DNA of 10,502 bases from Beijerinckiaceae bacterium (lineage in GTDB: Bacteria > Pseudomonadota > Alphaproteobacteria > Rhizobiales > Beijerinckiaceae), in the NCBI GenBank assembly GCA_947380915.1, contig CANCSY010000091.1:1-10502 (forward strand), in the 5' to 3' direction. Both the position numbers and the translations under genes were made by a program. Shown here in pieces: positions 1 through 7,374 of this stretch. The notes under the pieces are model-generated. The model did no database searches. It worked only from the letters and a program-made list of their open reading frames with translations, and was not told where the DNA came from. Numbering within the stretch: position 1 is the first letter of the stretch; each line of letters starts with the position of its first letter.

Positions 1-189
1 GAGGTCATGGCCCTCATCGAGAAGCTGAAGACCCAGCGCGGCATCCTCATCGAACATGCGGTCATCGAGGGCGCGAACCACTTCTTCGAGAACCGGGTCG
101 AGCCCCTGATCGAGGAGATCGGCCGCTACCTCGACCGCCGCCTCGACAATCCCCCGCTGCTGCCGACGCCCGCCAGGGCGGTGAAGTAG
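1..189 (+). CDS. Alpha/beta hydrolase, C-terminal fragment (5' end outside window)
   Basis: Frame 1 is open from the first base to TAG at 187-189, giving 62 residues with no start codon of its own that makes sense, so the gene begins upstream of the window. The segment IEGANHFFENRVEPLIEEI is typical of the C-terminus of small serine alpha/beta hydrolases (dienelactone-hydrolase-like or COG2945-like, about 210-220 residues). The His of ANHFF (codon 79-81) is where the catalytic-triad histidine sits in that fold; the nucleophile Ser and the acid lie outside the window. The substrate cannot be predicted. The gene ends 1 base before the stop of the convergent anmK, leaving no room for its own terminator. 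The fold is fairly certain; the precise subfamily is inferred from memory. Confidence 0.85.
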   Translation, partial: EVMALIEKLKTQRGILIEHAVIEGANHFFENRVEPLIEEIGRYLDRRLDNPPLLPTPARAVK

Positions 190-190
190 C

Positions 191-1318
191 TCAGGCCTGC
201 GCCCGCTGCGAGACGGTGGGCCTCGCCAGCACCCCGCCCGTCTGCGGCGCGGATACGCCCGTGGTGGTCGGGAAGGTGATCGGCAGGCCCTCCATGCAGC
301 GGACGGCCAGATAGGCGAAGGCCTGCGCCTCCATGGCGTCCACGGACCAGCCATGTTGCTCCGCAGTCGAAACCTTGCAGCCCAGACGCATCGCCAGTTC
401 GCGCATCAGGGTCGGATTGCGCGCCCCGCCGCCGCAGACAATGAGTTCGCCCGGCCGCTTGGGCAGATGGGGTAAAAGCCGCGCCACGCTGGCGGCCGTG
501 AATGCGGTGAGGGTGGCGGCCGCGTCCTCAAGTGAAAGCGCGCTCACAACCTCACGGGAAAAAGCATTTCTATCTAATGATTTAGGGGGCTTTTTCTCAA
601 AATATGGATGAGCCAGCAAAAGCCCCAGCGCCGCCTCATCCACCCGCCCTCTGGCCGCCGTGCGCCCGCCCCGGTCCATGGGCTTGCCCGCCCGGGCGTG
701 CATCAGATCATCCAGCAGGGCGTTGCCCGGTCCGGTGTCGCAGGCGATGGGATCAAAGCCATCATCCACATAGGTGACATTGGCGACGCCGCCGATATTC
801 AGGAAAGCCACCGGCCCGACGATCCCTGCCGCCTCGATCAGCGCCCGGTGATAGACCGGCACCACCGGCGCCCCCTCGCCCCCCGCCGCCACATCGGCGG
901 CGCGGAAATCATAGGCCACCGGAATGCCCAGCCGGTCGGCGAGGCCCTGCCCGTCGCCGATCTGCGCCGTCAGCCCCTCGCGCGGGCGATGGATCACCGT
1001 CTGGCCGTGGAAGCCCACCACATCCACATCCGCCGCCGCGATCCCGTTCTGCTCCAGAAACCGCTCCACCGCCTCGCCATGGCGGCGCGTCACCATGCGC
1101 TCGCAGGCGAGGATGGCGGGCGGCCGAGCCTGGCGGTCGGTCAGGCTCACGGCTTCATCGAGAGCGGCGCGCAGCAATCTGCGGTCGGCGGCGCCATAGG
1201 GGCGGAAAAGGGAGGGGCCCTGCCGCACCTCATTGCGCCCGTCCGTGTCGATCAGGGCGACGTCCACCCCATCCATGGAGGTGCCGGACATGAGGCCGAT
1301 GGCCGTGAACAAAGGCAT
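191..1318 (-). CDS. anmK: Anhydro-N-acetylmuramic acid kinase
   Basis: 375 residues, close to the family norm (E. coli AnmK 369). AnmK cleaves the 1,6-anhydro ring of anhMurNAc and phosphorylates it with ATP, giving MurNAc-6-phosphate for cytoplasmic peptidoglycan recycling. Visible motifs are the N-terminal nucleotide-binding GLMSGTSMDGVDVAL (residues 8-22), GFHGQT (102-107), GEGAPVVPVYH (147-157), NIGGVANVTYV (174-184), CDTGPGNALLDDLM (193-206; Asp194 matches the catalytic base), DRGGRTAARG, the PPKSLDRNAF loop, and CGGGARNPTLM near the C-terminus. All key elements are intact, so the enzyme should be active. The start at 1316-1318 opens directly into the conserved N-terminus, but its ribosome binding site is poor (a GGA about 8 bases upstream). 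An AT-rich stretch with rare codons lies at 557-607. The gene is divergent from the DUF5666-like gene and convergent with the hydrolase. Confidence 0.95.
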   Translation of the reverse strand: MPLFTAIGLMSGTSMDGVDVALIDTDGRNEVRQGPSLFRPYGAADRRLLRAALDEAVSLTDRQARPPAILACERMVTRRHGEAVERFLEQNGIAAADVDVVGFHGQTVIHRPREGLTAQIGDGQGLADRLGIPVAYDFRAADVAAGGEGAPVVPVYHRALIEAAGIVGPVAFLNIGGVANVTYVDDGFDPIACDTGPGNALLDDLMHARAGKPMDRGGRTAARGRVDEAALGLLLAHPYFEKKPPKSLDRNAFSREVVSALSLEDAAATLTAFTAASVARLLPHLPKRPGELIVCGGGARNPTLMRELAMRLGCKVSTAEQHGWSVDAMEAQAFAYLAVRCMEGLPITFPTTTGVSAPQTGGVLARPTVSQRAQA

Positions 1319-1348
1319 GAGCGAATCCGCGTGAACGGCGACGCTAGC

Positions 1349-1436
1349 ATCTGGCCTCGCTCAAGGCTGCGGCCCGGACGCCACGGATGCGCGAAATCGA
1401 CTGCCAGAGGGCGCAAAATGGTGTAATCTGGCCAGA
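1349..1436. promoter_or_regulatory. Repeated TCTGGC/GCCAGA motif in the anmK divergent region
   Basis: The 134-base gap between anmK and the DUF5666-like gene holds four copies of one hexamer: TCTGGC at 1350-1355, GCCAGA (its reverse complement) at 1403-1408, and the two fused as the perfect 10-bp palindrome TCTGGCCAGA at 1427-1436. The first copy belongs to a longer direct repeat, ATCTGGCC, at 1349-1356 and 1426-1433. The palindrome lies just upstream of the ribosome binding site of the + strand gene. This could be an operator for a shared divergent regulator, but no regulator is known or visible here; that role is inference. Confidence 0.35.
1397..1427 (+). promoter_or_regulatory. Weak sigma70-like promoter candidate for the DUF5666-like gene
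   Basis: TGTAAT at 1422-1427 matches five of six positions of the TATAAT -10 box. Upstream, TCGACT at 1397-1402 matches four of six positions of TTGACA with a long 19-base spacer; CTGCCA at 1401-1406 is an alternative with a short 15-base spacer. Transcription would start near 1434, about 20 bases before the ATG. Neither -35 is at optimal spacing, so the call is tentative. Confidence 0.25.
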
Positions 1437-1452
1437 ACCAAGGGAGGACCGC

Positions 1453-2058
1453 ATGCCCGTCAAGAAGCTTTGCCTCGCCGTCGCCGCCATCACCCTCGCC
1501 ACAACCAACGCCTTCGCCCAGGCGCCCAGCGCCCGCGTACGCGGCACGGTCGAGAAGCTCGAAGCGGGCGTCGCCACCGTCAAAACAACAGATGGTCAGA
1601 GCGTGACCCTCAAGCTCGCGCCCAATCTCGCGATCTCGGCGGTGGTCAAGCTCAACGCATCAGAGATCAAGCCCGGCTCCTTCATCGGCGCAGGCGCCCG
1701 GCCCATGGCCGATGGTTCGCTGAGCGCCATCCAGATCAACGTCTTCCCCGAGGCCCAGCGCGGCACGGGCGAAGGCCATCGCGACTGGGCCGCCATGCCC
1801 CAGACCACCATGACCAACGCCACCGTCGCCGAAACCGTGAGCGCGGTGAATGGCCCGGTCGTGACCCTGAAATACAAGGACGGCGAGAAGAAACTCGTCA
1901 TCGGCCCGGACGCCATCATCCTCACCACCGTCCCCGCCGAGGCGGCCGACCTGAAGGTGGGCGCGGAACTCGTGACCACCGCCACGAAGAACGAGGACGG
2001 GACCTTCTCGACCGCCCGCATCACGGTCGGCAAGAACGGGGTTGCGCCGCCTTTGTGA
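1453..2058 (+). CDS. Secreted DUF5666-like protein of unknown function
   Basis: 201 residues from the ATG at 1453. This start is preferred over an in-frame ATG 22 codons earlier because GGGAGG (1442-1447) sits 5 bases before it and the protein then begins with a standard signal peptide: MPVKK, a hydrophobic core to about residue 18, and likely cleavage after NAFA (residue 22). The mature part has two similar beta-rich halves, one from RVRGTVEKLEAGVATVKTTDG and one from TVAETVSAVNGPVVTLKYKDG, joined by the conserved-looking FPEAQRGTGEGHRDW. This resembles DUF5666 (OB-like) periplasmic proteins common in Rhizobiales, which are sometimes mislabelled 'metal ABC transporter permease'; no membrane-spanning permease segments are present here. 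Function is unknown. A strong stem-loop follows the stop. The gene is divergent from anmK and convergent with the small gene at 2092-2310. Confidence 0.85.
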   Translation: MPVKKLCLAVAAITLATTNAFAQAPSARVRGTVEKLEAGVATVKTTDGQSVTLKLAPNLAISAVVKLNASEIKPGSFIGAGARPMADGSLSAIQINVFPEAQRGTGEGHRDWAAMPQTTMTNATVAETVSAVNGPVVTLKYKDGEKKLVIGPDAIILTTVPAEAADLKVGAELVTTATKNEDGTFSTARITVGKNGVAPPL

Positions 2059-2069
2059 CGACAGGAGAT

Positions 2070-2096
2070 GCTGAGGCGGATCTGAGCCGCCTCAGC
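2070..2096. terminator. Perfect 10-bp stem-loop between convergent genes
   Basis: GCTGAGGCGG (2070-2079) pairs perfectly with CCGCCTCAGC (2087-2096) around a 7-base loop, starting 11 bases after the stop of the DUF5666-like gene. It is GC-rich and lies between two convergent genes, so it could terminate transcription in both directions. No T-run follows on either strand, so it may be a weak or Rho-assisted terminator, or an RNA 3'-end stabiliser. The stop codon of the minus-strand gene (2092-2094) lies inside the stem. Confidence 0.6.
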
Positions 2097-2310
2097 CCTC
2101 CGGCCATTCGTAAAGCTGTTCCACGAACTGCATCAACTCATCTCCCGCCGGGTCGCCAGCGGCTATGGCCTGCGCCTGCTGTCGGCAGGTTTGGGCGAAG
2201 GCGGAATCGCGGCGCTCTGACGGTAAAATCTGGCGTTGCTCATCGCTAACCCGTCGCCGGCGCGCGGAAATGGAGGGCATTACGGCAGGGGTCTTCAGGG
2301 ACTTCGACAT
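2092..2310 (-). CDS. Small protein, possibly a MazE-like (DUF3018) antitoxin
   Basis: 72 residues from the ATG at 2308-2310. This start is chosen because AAGGAG (minus-strand complement of 2318-2323) lies 7 bases upstream, one of the best ribosome binding sites in the window; the frame also stays open further upstream, towards tyrS. The N-terminal third is basic (SISARRRRVSDEQRQ). The C-terminal half, SAFAQTCRQQAQAIAAGD followed by ELMQFVEQLYEW, recalls the 'PAFAEECRRQS...D..LM.F.....W' pattern of antitoxin MazE-like (DUF3018) proteins. The LRPVQIWVPD segment usual in that family is not recognisable, so the match is partial. No toxin gene lies beside it: downstream is the convergent DUF5666-like gene, upstream is tyrS. 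It may be an orphan antitoxin remnant, a solitary DNA-binding protein, or unrelated. The ribosome binding site supports it being a real gene; the family call is tentative. Confidence 0.6.
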   Translation of the reverse strand: MSKSLKTPAVMPSISARRRRVSDEQRQILPSERRDSAFAQTCRQQAQAIAAGDPAGDELMQFVEQLYEWPEG

Positions 2311-2323
2311 CAGACGTCTCCTT

Positions 2324-2339
2324 GCATAAATTATTACGC
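2324..2339. promoter_or_regulatory. AT-rich imperfect palindrome upstream of the small gene
   Basis: GCATAA (2324-2329) and TTACGC (2334-2339) form an imperfect inverted repeat (5 of 6 positions pair) around ATTA. It is the most AT-rich spot of the intergenic region and lies just upstream of the Shine-Dalgarno of the 2092-2310 gene. It could hold that gene's -10 region or an operator; no good -35 box was found. The assignment is inference. Confidence 0.25.
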
Positions 2340-2403
2340 TTGCGGCCCCGGAATTTCCTCCCCCATGCAAGCCGCCATTGCGCTTCGCCCGCCCCTCCCC
2401 TAA

Positions 2404-2424
2404 ACCTCGCCCATCCCGCGAGGT
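2404..2424 (+). promoter_or_regulatory. Hairpin enclosing the tyrS Shine-Dalgarno
   Basis: ACCTCGC (2404-2410) pairs perfectly with GCGAGGT (2418-2424) across a 7-base loop. The 3' arm contains GAGG, the tyrS ribosome binding site, and ends 4 bases before the ATG at 2429. When folded, the RNA would hide the site from the ribosome. No T-box or other known aminoacyl-tRNA synthetase leader was recognised. Confidence 0.45.
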
Positions 2425-2428
2425 CGTC

Positions 2429-3691
2429 ATGTCCGCATCTTTCGTTCCCAAATCCGATTTCCTCGCCGTGCTCATGGAGCGCGGCTATATCCACCAGTGC
2501 TCCGACTTCGAGGGGGTCGACGCCAAGGCCAAGGCGGGCGAGCTGATCGCCTATATCGGCTTTGACTGCACGGCCTCCTCCCTCCATGTTGGCTCGCTGG
2601 TGCAGATCATGATGCTGCGCTGGTTGCAGAAGACCGGTGGCAAGCCCGTGCCGCTGATGGGCGGGGGCACCACGCGGGTGGGTGATCCCTCCGGCAAGGA
2701 CGAGAGCCGCCGCATGCTATCCCTCGACGACATCGAGGCCAACAAGACCAGCATCAAGCAGGTCTTCTCGAAGTTCCTGACCTTTGGCGAGGCCCGCACC
2801 GACGCGGTCATGCCCGACAACGCCGAATGGCTGACGGCGCTGAACTACATCGACTTCCTGCGTGACGTGGGCCGCCACTTCTCGGTCAACCGCATGCTGT
2901 CCATGGACTCGGTGAAGATGCGGCTCGAGCGCGACCAGGAGCTCTCCTTCATCGAATTCAACTACATGTGCCTGCAAGCCTATGATTTCGTGGAGCTGCA
3001 CAAACGCTATGGCTGCCTGTTGCAGATGGGCGGCTCGGACCAGTGGGGCAATATCGTCACCGGCATCGATCTGGGCCGCCGCATGGGCGCGCCGCAGCTC
3101 TATGCGCTGACCTCGCCCCTGCTGACCACCGCCTCGGGCGCCAAGATGGGCAAGACGGCGGCGGGCGCGGTCTGGCTGAATGCGGACATGCTGCCGGTCT
3201 ATGACTACTGGCAATATTGGCGCAACACCGAGGATGCGGATGTGGGCCGCTTCCTGAAGCTCTTCACCGACCTGCCCATGGACGAGATCCGCAAGCTGGA
3301 GGCGCTGGCGGGAGCGGAGATCAACGAGGCCAAGAAGATCCTGGCAACGCAAGCCACCGCCATGCTGCATGGGCGCGATCTCGCCGAGGCCGCCGCCCAG
3401 ACCGCGCGCCAGACCTTCGAGGAAGGCTCGCTCGCCACCTCTCTCCCCACCGTCGAAATCGCGGCTGAGGAGCTGGCGGCGGGGATCGGCGTGCTCAACG
3501 CCTTCGTGAAGGTGGGCCTCGTGCCCTCCACGGGCGAGGCGCGCCGTCAGGTCAAGAGCGGCGGCCTGCGGGTCAATGACGCCCCGGTGACGGACGAACG
3601 TGGGCAGCTCTCCAATGCCGATCTCATGGGCGAAGGGGTGATCAAGCTCTCCTTCGGCAAGAAGAAGCACGTGCTGCTGGCGCCGCGCTGA
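2429..3691 (+). CDS. tyrS: Tyrosyl-tRNA synthetase
   Basis: 420 residues, typical of the TyrRS-1 (E. coli-type) subfamily. This class I cytoplasmic enzyme activates tyrosine with ATP and charges tRNA-Tyr. The Rossmann domain carries the HIGH-type signature HVGS (residues 53-56) after [11 protein letters not shown], then [13 protein letters not shown] (78-90), the tyrosine-binding GGSDQWGN (201-208), and the KMSKS-type loop KMGKT (239-243). The C-terminal S4 RNA-binding domain is visible as [21 protein letters not shown]. An in-frame ATG 17 codons upstream at 2378 is rejected: [12 protein letters not shown] matches the usual N-terminus and has GAGG 5 bases upstream. That Shine-Dalgarno lies in a hairpin. 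The stop TGA is 3 bases from the stop of the convergent AsmA-like gene. Confidence 0.97.
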   Translation: MSASFVPKSDFLAVLMERGYIHQCSDFEGVDAKAKAGELIAYIGFDCTASSLHVGSLVQIMMLRWLQKTGGKPVPLMGGGTTRVGDPSGKDESRRMLSLDDIEANKTSIKQVFSKFLTFGEARTDAVMPDNAEWLTALNYIDFLRDVGRHFSVNRMLSMDSVKMRLERDQELSFIEFNYMCLQAYDFVELHKRYGCLLQMGGSDQWGNIVTGIDLGRRMGAPQLYALTSPLLTTASGAKMGKTAAGAVWLNADMLPVYDYWQYWRNTEDADVGRFLKLFTDLPMDEIRKLEALAGAEINEAKKILATQATAMLHGRDLAEAAAQTARQTFEEGSLATSLPTVEIAAEELAAGIGVLNAFVKVGLVPSTGEARRQVKSGGLRVNDAPVTDERGQLSNADLMGEGVIKLSFGKKKHVLLAPR

Positions 3692-3694
3692 CGC

Positions 3695-6600
3695 TTATTG
3701 GCGGAGTGTGGGCGCCGGGGGCTGGATATCGGCCGGGGGCAGGATCGGGATTTGCCCCGGTCCGATCATCTCGCCTGCGCCAAAGAAATTGCGCAGGAAG
3801 CCCGGCGCAAGGGCTGATAGAGGGTTGATGGTCAGTTGTGGTGCGCTGACGGCGCCGGTCGCCTTGAAATTCACCGCAAAGAGCCCCTCGTTGGAGGCGC
3901 CGCCCAGAATGGGGCCAAAGAGCGGGATCTGCGAGAACAGATTATTGACCCCATAGGCGGGAACGAAGGTGCCGACCACGTTCAGCCGGTCACGATCGAA
4001 ATCCACGGTTCCATCGAGCTTGAGGCCGATCTGGTTCCCATAGAGCAGGCCATCGCGCACGGCGATCTCCCCGGCCCTGCGGGTGAAGGAGGCCTGCATG
4101 CGGGCGAAGATCGCAGCGGTAGTGTCGATCCTGATCGCGCCCTTCTCGTCGCGCGCAGCCACGCCCTCCAGCACCAGACGACGCAGGGCGGGCTCATCGC
4201 GCAAGATGAAATCGCTGACCCGGAAGGATCCTTCGATGCCCTGGGGGTCCATGCGCGCGGCCAGCTCGAACCGGCCGCCCTCCATCCGCTTGTAGAAATC
4301 GAGGAAGGCGAGAAAGGCGCCGCCATCGCCGGTTGAAATGGAAATCACGGGGTCGCCGCTACTGGAGCGCGTGGTGACGCCGATGACCGGCGCCCGGCCC
4401 GCCCGCGCCTGCAACTGGAAATTGCGCAAGCCGCCCGCATGGCGCGAGACTTTGAGATCAACGCCCGTCAGGCTCTGGCGATTGCTTCCCGTGACCGTGG
4501 CGGCGCGCAGATCGAGATCAAGGTCCTTAGCCGCCGTGATGTCCTTGCCGCTCGTGTCGGAAAAGACCCCCTTCAGGAAAGGCCTTGCGTCAACGGCTGC
4601 GCCGCGCACGGTGACCTTGACGCCGTCCTTGCTCTCGTCGGCATCCACTTTCATGTCGTCGCCAGGCGAGAGACGCAATTGCGAAAGGCGCGCGGAGCGA
4701 AAGCCACCGGCCGCATCAAGTTCGACAACGCCGCGCGCCGAGGCGCCGCCAGTCACATCGAAAACCAGTTGGTCGATGGTGGAGCCGCGCGCATTGCTGT
4801 CGAGCAGGAAACTGGCCTTGGCGGCCCGACCCGCAGGCTTCACGAGGCCAGGCAGAACCCCATCAAGCCCGGTGCGTTGAAGATCCAGCTCCACCTGAAT
4901 GGTCTGATTGTCCTTTGCGCCAAAGGCGGAGGTTGCACGCACCCCGATGGGGCCAGTCACGCCTGAACCAAAGCTCATGCCGGTGCGGTTGCGCCCGGCT
5001 TCATCTATCTGAAACCCGAGGCTGGCTTCCATATCGCCGCCTGCAGACTTCCTTATTTCGATGTTGGCCGGAGCGCCAAACAGTCGGCCCAGCCCTGTCG
5101 CTCTCAGTCCGGCCTGGTCGCTGACAAGCGTCAGTTGACCCTGCTCCAGCCTCTCCTTGCCCACAAGCTTCTCGATGATGAGGTTCGAGATGGTGGCGTT
5201 CGCCCGCACCGTCGTCCCGCCGGACCCGTCGTCTTTTTTGCTTAACTTCAGGGCGACAGCAAGCTGCGCGTCCACCTGCCCCTTGATGACGGAGGAGTCG
5301 ATTTGCATGCCGCCGTAAGGCCGCAAACCATCCCGACCCAGAATATCCGCCACCGCATCCATAGGCCCGGTCACATGGGCGAAAACCTGGCCGGGCGTAG
5401 GTTTCATCTCAAGGTCAGGCGCCGAAAAAGTCCCATCCGCCAAAATGAGGCGTCGACCATTCTGCGCCTCGATGAAGCCCCGTGCGATGGTGAGGTTCGT
5501 CGTGCGGCCGGTAGCGATCCCCGAAGCGTCCACGCCACTTAGCGGCGGGACGCCCGGTAAAAGCTGCAACACGCCCTTGGACACCGTGAAATCCACACGC
5601 ACGGAGGGGTCAGGCGGCGCAATATTACGCCGCAGAAGCGAAAAAGCCTCGGCGTCGAAATCAAGCGCCAATTTGCCCGAGACATTTCCCCCGCGCAGAT
5701 TGTCCAGCAGATAGCCACGCACCGGCGGCGCCACAGGGCTCGGCCACAGACGCATCACCGCACTGGCGGGCATGGCGCCGATCGTCAGGCCAAGGCGCAG
5801 CCTTGGTTCGGCCGGGTCCTTGAAAGAGGCCTCCACCGTCCCCGCCAGATTGATATGCGGGCCAAAGGCCTCCAAACGGTCGACGGTGAAAACGCCGCTG
5901 TCAGGCGCAAAGCGCGCGGACAGGAGGCCCCGCTCGAGGGGCATCAGCACCTCGCTCGCCCGTTCCGGCCCGACCACGGAGCCCGGCAAGGTCGCGAACT
6001 CCAACCGCCAGTCCTCGCCTGCTGCGCGAGGCGGCGTCACCGCCCCTGTCACGCCGATGCGCGTGGCGGCGCTGCGCCATTCAGTGGCGTCCAGAATGAT
6101 CTGCTGGCGCGCCGGATCGAAATGAAACCCGCCCTTGAGGGAATCCACCAACAGGGGTTCGTGATCGGGATCCCTGAGATAGACATAGCCAGAGCCAAAG
6201 GCGAAAGATCCGTTCGAAGCGTCGAGCAGCCCATCCGGCGTCAACGCCAGCCTGAGCTTCATCGAGAGCGGCATGTCGAAATCCAGGGCGGGATCGCGCA
6301 GGCCCGCGACCAGAGCCATCTCGTCAAAGGTCAGATCGGTGACATCGACGTCAAGCGCCCGTCCCCCGGCGCTGGCGTTGGCGCGCGCCTCGATCCGCCA
6401 GCGCCCATTGGGGCCCTGCGCCGAAAGGGCTAGGAGCGCGCTGGACTGGCCCTTGTCAAAAGCAAATTCCAGCCCCTCGAAAGAAAGGGCCTGCCCGGTC
6501 GCCTGATCCTCGAAGGAGAACCTGCCCCGGGCCACGCCGATATGCTTGAGTTCACCGAGGATGTTATTGTGACTGGTGGACGTCTCGATCACCGCGCGCA

Positions 6601-7261
6601 GGGCGTCGCCGGTCATCCGCGCCACATCGCGCGTTTGCGGCGCGACGGCCGAGGCATCGGCCGCCCCATCCAGCGGCCTGGCGGGAGCCCGCAAGAACAC
6701 GGGATCATTCCCGGCCAGAACCGACACCGCCCCATCGGGGGCCACCGAGAGGCGCACGTTCAGATCGAAGAGTTCGAGACGCGAGGGGGCGAATTCACCC
6801 AGCAGCAGCGCGGGCAGATGCACAACCACTTCCGCGCGCGGCGCGGTGAGAATCGTGCGCCCGGCCGGGTCGGTGACCATAAGGTCTGCGACGCTGACTC
6901 CAGGTCCACGGCTGCCATTTTCAATGGCCGCTTGCGCGAACCTGAACCTGTAACCTTCGCCCAGACGCTGATCCATCTCGATTTCGATCTGGGTCCTGAA
7001 AGCCTCGAGCGAAATGGGACCTTGTCTGAGACGCAAGGAGACGAGCCCGACGCAGATGGCGCCGATGACGCAAAGCCCCATGACAAAGGCGACCGCGTTC
7101 ACGCAGATCCGGGTCAAGGGTCCCCTGCGACGCTTGCCAAGACGCACGCCATCACTGCTGCGCCGCGCCGCAAAGCGACCGCGCAGCCTGGCCAGCACGG
7201 ACACGCGCGGCTTATGATGCGTCTCTTGAACCAAAGGGGCCGGAACCTTCCTGATCGGCAT
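3695..7261 (-). CDS. AsmA/YhdP-like envelope protein (DUF3971, AsmA-like C-terminal)
   Basis: 1188 residues from the ATG at 7259-7261. The frame extends further upstream to 7414, but that would overlap the divergent peroxiredoxin; the chosen start leaves a normal intergenic gap, although its ribosome binding site is weak. A basic cytoplasmic N-terminus (LGKRRRGPL) precedes one transmembrane segment at about residues 52-75. The long periplasmic part has the repetitive beta-strand pattern of the AsmA/TamB/YhdP superfamily, whose better-studied members are proposed to bridge inner and outer membranes and carry phospholipids. The conserved AsmA-like C-terminal region, about residues 980-1157, includes GLLYGNQIGLKLDGTVDFDRD, FVPAYGVNNLFSQIPLFGPIL and the end motif INPLSALAPGFLRNFF, followed by a proline-rich tail. 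Size is close to YhdP (1266 residues in E. coli). Family membership is fairly sure; a lipid-transport role here is inferred. Confidence 0.88.
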   Translation of the reverse strand: MPIRKVPAPLVQETHHKPRVSVLARLRGRFAARRSSDGVRLGKRRRGPLTRICVNAVAFVMGLCVIGAICVGLVSLRLRQGPISLEAFRTQIEIEMDQRLGEGYRFRFAQAAIENGSRGPGVSVADLMVTDPAGRTILTAPRAEVVVHLPALLLGEFAPSRLELFDLNVRLSVAPDGAVSVLAGNDPVFLRAPARPLDGAADASAVAPQTRDVARMTGDALRAVIETSTSHNNILGELKHIGVARGRFSFEDQATGQALSFEGLEFAFDKGQSSALLALSAQGPNGRWRIEARANASAGGRALDVDVTDLTFDEMALVAGLRDPALDFDMPLSMKLRLALTPDGLLDASNGSFAFGSGYVYLRDPDHEPLLVDSLKGGFHFDPARQQIILDATEWRSAATRIGVTGAVTPPRAAGEDWRLEFATLPGSVVGPERASEVLMPLERGLLSARFAPDSGVFTVDRLEAFGPHINLAGTVEASFKDPAEPRLRLGLTIGAMPASAVMRLWPSPVAPPVRGYLLDNLRGGNVSGKLALDFDAEAFSLLRRNIAPPDPSVRVDFTVSKGVLQLLPGVPPLSGVDASGIATGRTTNLTIARGFIEAQNGRRLILADGTFSAPDLEMKPTPGQVFAHVTGPMDAVADILGRDGLRPYGGMQIDSSVIKGQVDAQLAVALKLSKKDDGSGGTTVRANATISNLIIEKLVGKERLEQGQLTLVSDQAGLRATGLGRLFGAPANIEIRKSAGGDMEASLGFQIDEAGRNRTGMSFGSGVTGPIGVRATSAFGAKDNQTIQVELDLQRTGLDGVLPGLVKPAGRAAKASFLLDSNARGSTIDQLVFDVTGGASARGVVELDAAGGFRSARLSQLRLSPGDDMKVDADESKDGVKVTVRGAAVDARPFLKGVFSDTSGKDITAAKDLDLDLRAATVTGSNRQSLTGVDLKVSRHAGGLRNFQLQARAGRAPVIGVTTRSSSGDPVISISTGDGGAFLAFLDFYKRMEGGRFELAARMDPQGIEGSFRVSDFILRDEPALRRLVLEGVAARDEKGAIRIDTTAAIFARMQASFTRRAGEIAVRDGLLYGNQIGLKLDGTVDFDRDRLNVVGTFVPAYGVNNLFSQIPLFGPILGGASNEGLFAVNFKATGAVSAPQLTINPLSALAPGFLRNFFGAGEMIGPGQIPILPPADIQPPAPTLRQ

Positions 7262-7374
7262 TGCCAAAGGCCGCCATGATTCGGCAAAGTATAGCTTCTT
7301 GTGGGCGCATGCATCCGCGCGCGGGCGGCGCTCGTGTGACATTTGGCGATTCATTTGGACGAAAGGAAGGCGCA
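7262..7374. promoter_or_regulatory. Divergent promoter region, AsmA-like gene / peroxiredoxin
   Basis: This 113-base gap must hold the start signals of both genes. TATACT on the minus strand (complement of 7288-7293) matches five of six positions of a -10 box for the AsmA-like gene, but no matching -35 is visible. Two GANTC sites (GATTC at 7278-7282 and 7348-7352), the target of the alphaproteobacterial CcrM methylase, lie in it. No clear promoter for the peroxiredoxin was found. Confidence 0.3.

Noticed and set aside
608..1426. 272-codon + strand ORF opposite anmK
   Set aside because: It is antisense to a well-supported kinase gene. Its His/Arg/Pro/Ala-rich composition is typical of shadow frames in GC-rich DNA, and it matches no family.
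2321..2371. 7-bp inverted repeat CTTGCAT (2321-2327) / ATGCAAG (2365-2371)
   Set aside because: Arms are 37 bases apart; a 7-bp match of this kind is fairly likely by chance in a gap of this size, so it is not reported as a feature.
2717..3670. 317-codon minus-strand ORF opposite tyrS
   Set aside because: It lies wholly inside tyrS, which has all its catalytic motifs. Its His- and Gln-rich sequence is a by-product of the codon bias of the true gene.
6542..7279. 245-codon + strand ORF opposite the AsmA-like gene
   Set aside because: Antisense shadow of the AsmA-like N-terminal region; no recognisable domain and composition dominated by Arg, Gly and His.
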